This document shows positions 58,856-64,000 of a stretch of 64,000 nucleotides of DNA, in pieces (the first letter of the stretch is position 1; the number at the start of each line of letters is the position of its first letter). Source of the stretch: PALSA-607 sp036509315 (GTDB taxonomy: Bacteria > Actinomycetota > Actinomycetes > Acidothermales > Acidothermaceae). Position numbers and translations under genes: made by a program. Where the stretch lies: the NCBI GenBank assembly GCA_036509315.1, contig DATCFU010000249.1:1-64000 (forward strand). The letters are read 5' to 3'. A model generated the notes under the pieces. It was not told the origin of the DNA and did no database searches. It saw only the letters and a list, made by a program, of their open reading frames with translations.

Positions 58856-59799
58856 CGCTGCCCACCACGCAGTGGCCCGCCATCGGCACTACCGCACAGG
58901 TAGTCGTGACCGATCCGGCGGCCCTCGACGCCGCGCGATGCATCGTCGTCGACGAATTGAACCTGCTCGACCTCGCGTGCAGCCGATTCCGGTCCGATTC
59001 TGAGATCGCACGACTCGCTGCTCGCGGAAATGCGTGGACACCGGTCAGTGACGTGCTCGCTGATGTCCTGGCGTGCGCACTCGAAGTCGCGCGTGTCACC
59101 GATGGCGACGTCGACCCCACGATGGGCACGGACTTGAGTCGCCTCGGTTACGACCGCGACTACGGCGCGATGAGAGAAGCGTCTGCGCTGGGTGCAGACA
59201 ATGCGGTATTGCCTCTCACCTACCGCCTCGTGTACCGGACGAGTTGGCACGATGTCGAGTTCGATCACAGCAGGCGGCGCGTCCGCGTGCCAGCGGGATT
59301 GGTGCTTGATCTAGGCGCGACCGCCAAGGCATGGTGCGCAGATCGTTGCGCGATTCGCATCCATCGCGAGCTTGGCGTTGGTGTGCTCGTGAGCCTGGGT
59401 GGGGACATCGCAACGGCCGGAGTAGGCCCAGCCGGCGGGTGGTTGGTGCGAGTGCAGGATCTGCCAGAGGCCACCGACGGGCCACATGCGGTTGTTGTGC
59501 TACGTGACGGATTCGCCGTCGCGACGTCGAGCACGATCAGTCGCACGTGGCGTCGTGGCACGTCTCAGTTTCATCACATTCTCGACCCGGCAACTCGGCG
59601 TCCGGCCGCACGGATTTGGCGAACGGTGACTGCCGTCGCCGGCAGTTGCGTCGACGCCAACGCGGCAACCACCGCCGCGATTGTGCGCGGTCGCGCTGCT
59701 CGATCTTGGCTTGCGAGTCGCGGTGTAGCCGCGCGGCTCGTCGACCATGACGGCCACGTGCAAACCCTTGGCGGATGGCCATCGGAGGTGGCGGCATGA
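58852..59799 (+). CDS. apbE: FAD:protein FMN transferase
   Basis: A 315-aa ApbE-family protein. CSRFRSDSEIARL, VDPTMGTDLSRLGYDRDYG, LDLGATAKAWCADR and VLVSLGGDIATAG are family signatures; HHILDPATRRPA and VTAVAGSCVDANAATTAA form the FAD/Mg site. It transfers FMN from FAD to a Thr of target proteins, here most likely the FMN-binding protein at 55468. No signal peptide is visible, which is unusual for an enzyme acting outside the membrane. Coupled to both neighbours by overlaps. Confidence 0.9.
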   Translation: MTLPTTQWPAIGTTAQVVVTDPAALDAARCIVVDELNLLDLACSRFRSDSEIARLAARGNAWTPVSDVLADVLACALEVARVTDGDVDPTMGTDLSRLGYDRDYGAMREASALGADNAVLPLTYRLVYRTSWHDVEFDHSRRRVRVPAGLVLDLGATAKAWCADRCAIRIHRELGVGVLVSLGGDIATAGVGPAGGWLVRVQDLPEATDGPHAVVVLRDGFAVATSSTISRTWRRGTSQFHHILDPATRRPAARIWRTVTAVAGSCVDANAATTAAIVRGRAARSWLASRGVAARLVDHDGHVQTLGGWPSEVAA

Positions 59800-60410
59800 C
59801 GAGTGCATCGATCGACAAGGCCCTGTGGTACCTCGGGCGCTCCAGTGGTGTTGTGAGCCTCGTCCTGCTCACACTTGTGGTCGCTCTCGGCATCGCCACA
59901 CGTTCTGGCCGCCCGCTGCCAGGTCTTCCGCGATTCGCAGTCAGCGCCGTGCATCGTTCCGCAAGCTTGCTTGCGGTCGTCTTTCTCACGCTGCACGTGG
60001 TGACGTTGACACTGGATCCACAATCGCAGTTGCGCTGGCTCGATGCCGTGCTTCCCTTCGGTAGCCACCCGAAACCGCTCTGGATCGGGCTCGGTGCTGC
60101 GTCATTGGATCTCATCATCGCGCTTGTGCTCACGAGTCTCTTGCGTCAGCGCATCGGACATCGGGTGTGGCGCGCCATTCACTGGGCGGCGTACGCGCTG
60201 TGGCCATTCGCCGTGCTGCACACCATCGGCACAGGCACTGACATCCGCCGCACCTGGATGCTCGGCCTCGTAGCTTTGTGCACGCTCATCGTCGCCGGAT
60301 TGATTGGCTGGCGACTATCCGAGCGATTCCTCGATGAGACGGACCGGACGGCCGGCACCCAGTTGCCATCTCGGGAAACACGCTTGGTCACCGCTTCGAA
60401 GGGCCGCTGA
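59796..60410 (+). CDS. Ferric-reductase-like transmembrane cytochrome b
   Basis: A 204-aa protein with about five to six helices. Histidines 53 and 67 (AVHRSASLLAVVFLTLHVV) and 129 and 142 (IHWAAYALWPFAVLHTIG) fit two bis-His b-heme sites as in YedZ/FRD-type proteins. It lacks the cytoplasmic FAD/NADPH domain of ferric reductases, so electrons must come from a separate protein. The adjacent NuoF-like protein and ferredoxin can provide them. It would carry electrons across the membrane. ATG 59796 overlaps the apbE stop. Confidence 0.85.
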   Translation: MTSASIDKALWYLGRSSGVVSLVLLTLVVALGIATRSGRPLPGLPRFAVSAVHRSASLLAVVFLTLHVVTLTLDPQSQLRWLDAVLPFGSHPKPLWIGLGAASLDLIIALVLTSLLRQRIGHRVWRAIHWAAYALWPFAVLHTIGTGTDIRRTWMLGLVALCTLIVAGLIGWRLSERFLDETDRTAGTQLPSRETRLVTASKGR

Positions 60411-61690
60411 TGACAACCTTGTTCGACGAACACGTGCGGATTGATGCCGAGGTCGCCGCCCAGGGCGCCCTCATGGGACCGTCGCCCGCGTCCCAACGCG
60501 AGCTGCAGGCTCACCTGCTTGCGCACGGTGCCGTTCCGGCGGTGGATGCGCGCACCGTGCTGCGGCTCGCCATCGACAGCGGTCTTACCGGGCATGGAGG
60601 CGCAGGCTTTCCCTTACACCGCAAGCTTGAAGCAGTGAATGCCGCCCGCGGCCGCGCGATCGTCGTTGCCAACGGCGCCGAAGGCGAGCCAGCGAGCGCG
60701 AAAGATCGGTGGCTGCTTGCTCGCCGTCCGCACCTGGTGCTCGATGGTTTGCAGCTTGTCGCGCGGGCGACGAACGCCACCGACGCGTATCTCTACGCCA
60801 ACCACCGGGTGGATGTCGCCGTGTTGACCGATCTGCTCGCCGAGCGGCGCCGCGCGCGATTGGATCGCGTGTCGGTCACGGTGGTTGCCGCGCCTGACAC
60901 GTTCATCTCGGGTGAAGAAACAGCGGTGGTCGGCCACATCTCGGGCACTGCGGCACTTCCTCGCTTCAAGTCGCCCAGGGTCACCGAACGTGGTGTGCGT
61001 GGCCGGCCAACGCTGGTGAGCAACGTTGAAACGCTCGCGTTGCTGGCACTGATCGCCCGACGCGGGGCTGCGTGGTTTCGCTCGGCGGGCACACCCGACG
61101 CGCCTGGCACCATGCTGCTCACTGTCGGGGGTGCAGTACGTGCGCCCGGCATTGTCGAGACAGGACACGGAACGCCGTTGGCAGACGTGCTCGCTCTCGC
61201 CGGCGGCCCGTTGACGCAACTTCAAGCTGTGCTGCTCGGTGGCTACCACGGCACCTGGCTGACGGCAGGCGAGGCTGCTACCGCCAAGCTGTCACGATCC
61301 GATCTCGCTCCGCTCGGCGCGTCGCCCGGAGCTGGTGTTGTCGTCGCGATGGGTCACGGAACATGTGGACTCGTGGAGATGAGCAGAGTCATGAGCTATC
61401 TCGCTGAGGAGTCCGCCGGACAATGTGGGCCTTGCCTCAATGGCCTACCGCGCATCGCAACGCAACTCAAATCCGTGGCGTTTACCGGCGGCAATCAGCA
61501 GGCCGTTGCCGAAATGCGCCGACTCGCAGGACTGGTCGTGGGTCGCGGCGCGTGCCATCACCCAGACGGCAGCATGCGCTTCCTGGGTAGCGGATTGCGC
61601 GTTTTCGCGGCCGAAGTCGAGTTGCACCTTGCGGGCCGTTGCAGCCGTACGTCCGGCGACGTCGTGCTGCCGACTGCGGTTACGCGATGA
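60410..61690 (+). CDS. NuoF-like NADH dehydrogenase flavoprotein with reduced Fe-S motif
   Basis: A 426-aa protein of the complex I 51-kDa type. GLTGHGGAGFPLHRKL and NGAEGEPASAKDR form the FMN/NADH site, an SLBB-like region follows (LLTVGGAVRAPGIVE), then the Fe-S segment ESAGQCGPCLNG with a later Cys382. Canonical NuoF has ESCGxCxPCR; here the first Cys is Ala336, leaving three cysteines. It would take electrons from NADH and pass them to the ferredoxin encoded next or to the membrane cytochrome. No NuoE or NuoG partners are present. Confidence 0.85.
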   Translation: MTTLFDEHVRIDAEVAAQGALMGPSPASQRELQAHLLAHGAVPAVDARTVLRLAIDSGLTGHGGAGFPLHRKLEAVNAARGRAIVVANGAEGEPASAKDRWLLARRPHLVLDGLQLVARATNATDAYLYANHRVDVAVLTDLLAERRRARLDRVSVTVVAAPDTFISGEETAVVGHISGTAALPRFKSPRVTERGVRGRPTLVSNVETLALLALIARRGAAWFRSAGTPDAPGTMLLTVGGAVRAPGIVETGHGTPLADVLALAGGPLTQLQAVLLGGYHGTWLTAGEAATAKLSRSDLAPLGASPGAGVVVAMGHGTCGLVEMSRVMSYLAEESAGQCGPCLNGLPRIATQLKSVAFTGGNQQAVAEMRRLAGLVVGRGACHHPDGSMRFLGSGLRVFAAEVELHLAGRCSRTSGDVVLPTAVTR

Positions 61691-61902
61691 AAACCACGAA
61701 GGCGGAGCCGCGCATCGTGGTCGATTGGACCGCGTGCGACGGCCGCGGACTGTGCGCCGAGTTGTTGCCTGAGATGGTGAGCCGCGACGAATGGGGATTC
61801 CCGCTGATTCCCGAGCCGACTGTGCCCGCATCACTACGCGATCACGCCGACAGAGCAATCGCTGCCTGCCCACGACTCGCGTTGCGTCTCGTTCGCACCT
61901 AA
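61687..61902 (+). CDS. Small ferredoxin, three-cysteine type
   Basis: A 71-aa protein with Cys17-x5-Cys23 (TACDGRGLCAELLPEM) and Cys61-Pro (AACPRLAL). This matches the [3Fe-4S]/[4Fe-4S] single-cluster ferredoxins of actinobacteria that serve P450s and oxidoreductases. The ATG overlaps the NuoF-like stop, and its own stop TAA overlaps the TAG of the convergent phosphoesterase gene (CTAA). Likely soluble carrier between the NADH flavoprotein and the membrane cytochrome. Confidence 0.85.
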   Translation: MKTTKAEPRIVVDWTACDGRGLCAELLPEMVSRDEWGFPLIPEPTVPASLRDHADRAIAACPRLALRLVRT

Positions 61903-63014
61903 AGCGCAAAGGCGCCGGCCATCGATGGTGCGGACGCCGCGGCTTGCAGATGCGGAAGACCAAGAATGTCTTCCGTGGTACGCAGCAATGCATAGTGGTC
62001 GAAGCGCTGCGTGGCGAGGGTGCCGACGGGCACGCTCGGACCCATGACGATCGTGGGTATGCGGTTCGTCGATCCTTCGCCTTCGTCCCACGTGATAATT
62101 ACGAGCGTGTTGCCACTCGCGTAGTTCGGCCCAGCGAGGATCTTCGGAATCCATGTCGCCAGCCACTCGTCGCCCGTCCGGACGGGGCAATCATGAGTGT
62201 CGTTGCACAGATTGGGCGTCACGAAGGAGAACGAGGGCAGGCTTCCCGCGGCTATATCGCGATCGAAGACACCTTCGAGCGGTACGTCGTTGACGCCGCA
62301 CGCAGCGCGCAGGGTGACGTAATAGGTCGCCGGGTTGTGTTTGACGGCGTACTCGCCGCCAGGCGACGTGTCGCAATTCCTCGGCATCGACTCGTTGTAC
62401 GACCGCCAGGTCAGCCCGGCCTGCTCAAGCTGCCCGAAGATCGAATTAGCGCTGATCTGATGTGCCGACGGATTTCCGTCGTCCGTCACTCCAAACGTCG
62501 ATCCGCCGGTAGCTGCGAGGTAGTTCGGTAGCGACGGGTGCGAAACACCGTTGTCGTTGGTTGCTAATCCGCATTGCTTAGCGATTGAGTTTTCGAACGA
62601 CGCGTTGTTACTCCCGATGACAGAGCCATAGCCCTTGTTCTCCATCCAGATCCACAGGACATGGGTGTAGTGGGCAGTGCGGCTGACTCCGCACGGGCGA
62701 GCCGTGGTCGGACCCACCGGAGGCGTCGCAGTGGCCGTGTGGTCCGGCGCGGTTGAGGTTCGTTGTGCGACCGCACTATGCGACGGTGGCCGCGATGACA
62801 CTGCCACGACCGTCGGAGACGCCTCCGCCGCAGAACTCGGCGCGGGCACCGATGGCGACCCAGCAGCGATCGAACTCGGCGCTCCAGTGGACGCGGTAGA
62901 TACCACCGGGCTGGCGTGCGTAGCCGCCGTTGGCCGGCTGGTAGTGCAACCCGAGATTGCCAGCGTCAGACCGACACCTAGGACGGCACATCGAAACCTC
63001 TGGTGGTCAGTCAT
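61899..63014 (-). CDS. Secreted phosphoesterase-family lipoprotein
   Basis: A 371-aa protein with lipobox AISGC and a ~90-residue Ser/Thr/Pro linker. HVLWIWMENKGYGSVIGSNN supplies the metal-binding Glu-Asn of the phosphoesterase (acid phosphatase/phospholipase C-like) family; SHPSLPNYLAATGG the nucleophile region; and LVIITWDEGEGSTNRIPTIVMGP the C-terminal Asp-Glu. Predicted extracellular phosphatase. Its ATG overlaps the histidine kinase stop, so a two-component system may control it. Confidence 0.82.
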   Translation of the reverse strand: MTDHQRFRCAVLGVGLTLAISGCTTSRPTAATHASPVVSTASTGAPSSIAAGSPSVPAPSSAAEASPTVVAVSSRPPSHSAVAQRTSTAPDHTATATPPVGPTTARPCGVSRTAHYTHVLWIWMENKGYGSVIGSNNASFENSIAKQCGLATNDNGVSHPSLPNYLAATGGSTFGVTDDGNPSAHQISANSIFGQLEQAGLTWRSYNESMPRNCDTSPGGEYAVKHNPATYYVTLRAACGVNDVPLEGVFDRDIAAGSLPSFSFVTPNLCNDTHDCPVRTGDEWLATWIPKILAGPNYASGNTLVIITWDEGEGSTNRIPTIVMGPSVPVGTLATQRFDHYALLRTTEDILGLPHLQAAASAPSMAGAFAL

Positions 63015-64000
63015 AGCCGTGGCGAAACGAGTCGTGGCAGCGCTCCGCTCCGGTGCCGAGGCCAGGTGACGGTCATGCGCGCCCCCCCAAGCTCGGACTC
63101 ACCGACGGTCCACCTGCCATGCGTGGACGACGCGATGGCGTCGGCGATGGCGAGCCCGAGACCTGCGCCCTCGCTGCCGGTTTCATCGAGGCGATGAAAC
63201 CGATCGAACAGGCGCGATCTCTCGGCGACCGGAATCCCCGGCCCATCGTCAGCGACTGTCAGTGCGACGTGACTAGCAGTGCATGCAACGGCAACCACGA
63301 TGCGGCCAGGAGAATTCGCGTAGCGGGTCGCGTTGTCGAGCAGAACTCCGATGAGACGGTCAACCCATTCCGGCGCGGCTGCTACGTGCGCGAGATCTGG
63401 TCCGGTGAGATCGATGGTCAGTTGAAGATCCCGAGATTGCGCGACCGGTGTGAACCGGTCGACACATTGCCTCGCCACCGTTGTCACGTCAACGATCGCG
63501 ACCCGTGGCGTGGGCGGCTGTGAATCGAAACGCGCAAGCCACATCATGTCTTCCACGATCCGACGCAGCCGCTGGGTCTCGCCTGACACACGCTGAAGCG
63601 CTTCCCGGTAGCCGTCCGCTGTACGACCGGTCGCCAACGCCAGCCCGACTTCGGCTTCGACAACGGTCAAGGGCGTGCGCAGCTCGTGCGATGCATCAGC
63701 TGTGAACTCGAGTTGCCGCAATCGCGCGCGCTCGATCGGCCGCGACGCCGCGCGCCCGATGAGGAAAGCGCACACGAAGACACCTACGAGCAGAAACGGA
63801 GACACAACCAGCGCCGACGTCAGGAGCACGCTGCGCACATGGGACTGCTGCAATAGGCTCTCGGCAGCGATTAGACGAGACCCGTCTTGGCGTCTCACGG
63901 AGCTGAACAAGAAGGTGCGGCCATCGATCGACGCGGTGCTCGGCAGCACCGATGACGGCGCAAGGAAACTGGCCGGAAGCTGCGGGGCACCCGCGCTCGC
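63011..64000 (-). CDS. Sensor histidine kinase (5' end outside the window)
   Basis: 330 codons are open to the window edge. A transmembrane helix (LLTSALVVSPFLLVGVFVCAFLIG) is followed by the phospho-acceptor ADASHELRTPLTVVEAEV, the N box LIGVLLDNATRYA, G1 VADDGPGIPVAERSRLF and G2 GAGLGLAIADAI. The preceding ~75 residues belong to the extracytoplasmic sensor domain, and a response regulator gene probably lies upstream beyond the edge. A GTG at 63949 is an internal codon candidate, but the frame continues past it. Confidence 0.88.
   Translation of the reverse strand, partial: ASAGAPQLPASFLAPSSVLPSTASIDGRTFLFSSVRRQDGSRLIAAESLLQQSHVRSVLLTSALVVSPFLLVGVFVCAFLIGRAASRPIERARLRQLEFTADASHELRTPLTVVEAEVGLALATGRTADGYREALQRVSGETQRLRRIVEDMMWLARFDSQPPTPRVAIVDVTTVARQCVDRFTPVAQSRDLQLTIDLTGPDLAHVAAAPEWVDRLIGVLLDNATRYANSPGRIVVAVACTASHVALTVADDGPGIPVAERSRLFDRFHRLDETGSEGAGLGLAIADAIASSTHGRWTVGESELGGARMTVTWPRHRSGALPRLVSPRL

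Noticed and set aside
1..64000. tRNA, rRNA or prophage genes
   Set aside because: No tRNA-like cloverleaf, rRNA segment, integrase or phage structural gene was recognised.

Overview
The window is high-GC, densely packed DNA from an actinobacterium. The signs are GTG/TTG starts, ATGA/GTGA gene overlaps, alanine/serine/threonine-rich lipoproteins, a CtaB-C-D-E oxidase operon with a CtaG homologue, and PcaR-type IclR regulators. I cannot name the genus. No tRNA, rRNA, CRISPR array or prophage was seen.

1-28.4 kb, aromatic catabolism. The left edge holds the end of a probable transposase. Minus-strand genes follow: a PEP-synthase-like phosphotransferase (PpsA/CreH type), an SDR and a phytoene-dehydrogenase-like flavoprotein. 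Next come a frameshifted IclR gene, a deleted benzyl-alcohol-type dehydrogenase, an aldehyde dehydrogenase and an intact IclR gene. A long plus-strand block (8.9-23.3 kb) encodes a Liv-type ABC importer, a second aldehyde dehydrogenase, 4-hydroxybenzoate 3-monooxygenase (PobA), and all steps of protocatechuate 4,5-(meta) cleavage: LigAB, LigC, LigI, GalD-type tautomerase, LigJ and LigK. Facing it on the minus strand is a set matching the CoA-dependent hydroxycinnamate pathway (CouN, O, L, M, R) plus a third IclR gene. Together these would take p-coumarate-like compounds to 4-hydroxybenzoate, then protocatechuate, then pyruvate and oxaloacetate. Four 15-bp inverted repeats of the form TTCCrn-N3-nyGGAA lie at the promoters of this region and suggest one IclR-type regulon.

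28.4-40 kb, mixed housekeeping and accessory genes. This part holds an acyl-CoA synthetase scar, small proteins, a DUF5317 protein, a membrane GGDEF-EAL protein preceded by two tiny ORFs with strong ribosome binding sites, an M24 peptidase-like protein, a LacI regulator, a PQ-loop transporter, a lipoprotein pseudogene carrying a 40-bp perfect palindrome, a UvrD-type helicase and a COG4705 membrane protein.

40.7-52.4 kb, aerobic respiration. It encodes a membrane protein fused to a SCO1-like domain, a lipoprotein, CtaG, and the operon CtaB - cupredoxin - CtaC - CtaD - CtaE - 30-aa membrane peptide, followed by SURF1 and a TlpA-like thioredoxin.

52.4-63 kb, a probable extracytoplasmic flavin/heme/Fe-S electron-transfer locus. 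One arm (minus) has a YbhN-like membrane protein, a beta-propeller, an FMN-binding protein and an M14 peptidase. The other arm (plus) has a small membrane protein, the flavinyltransferase ApbE, a ferric-reductase-like bis-heme membrane protein, a NuoF-like NADH/FMN/Fe-S protein and a three-Cys ferredoxin. This is the best candidate here for an undescribed system. The window ends with a phosphoesterase lipoprotein and a truncated histidine kinase gene.

A recurring oddity is that the three convergent gene junctions longer than about 40 bp are filled by 15-17 bp tandem repeats that include a stop codon.
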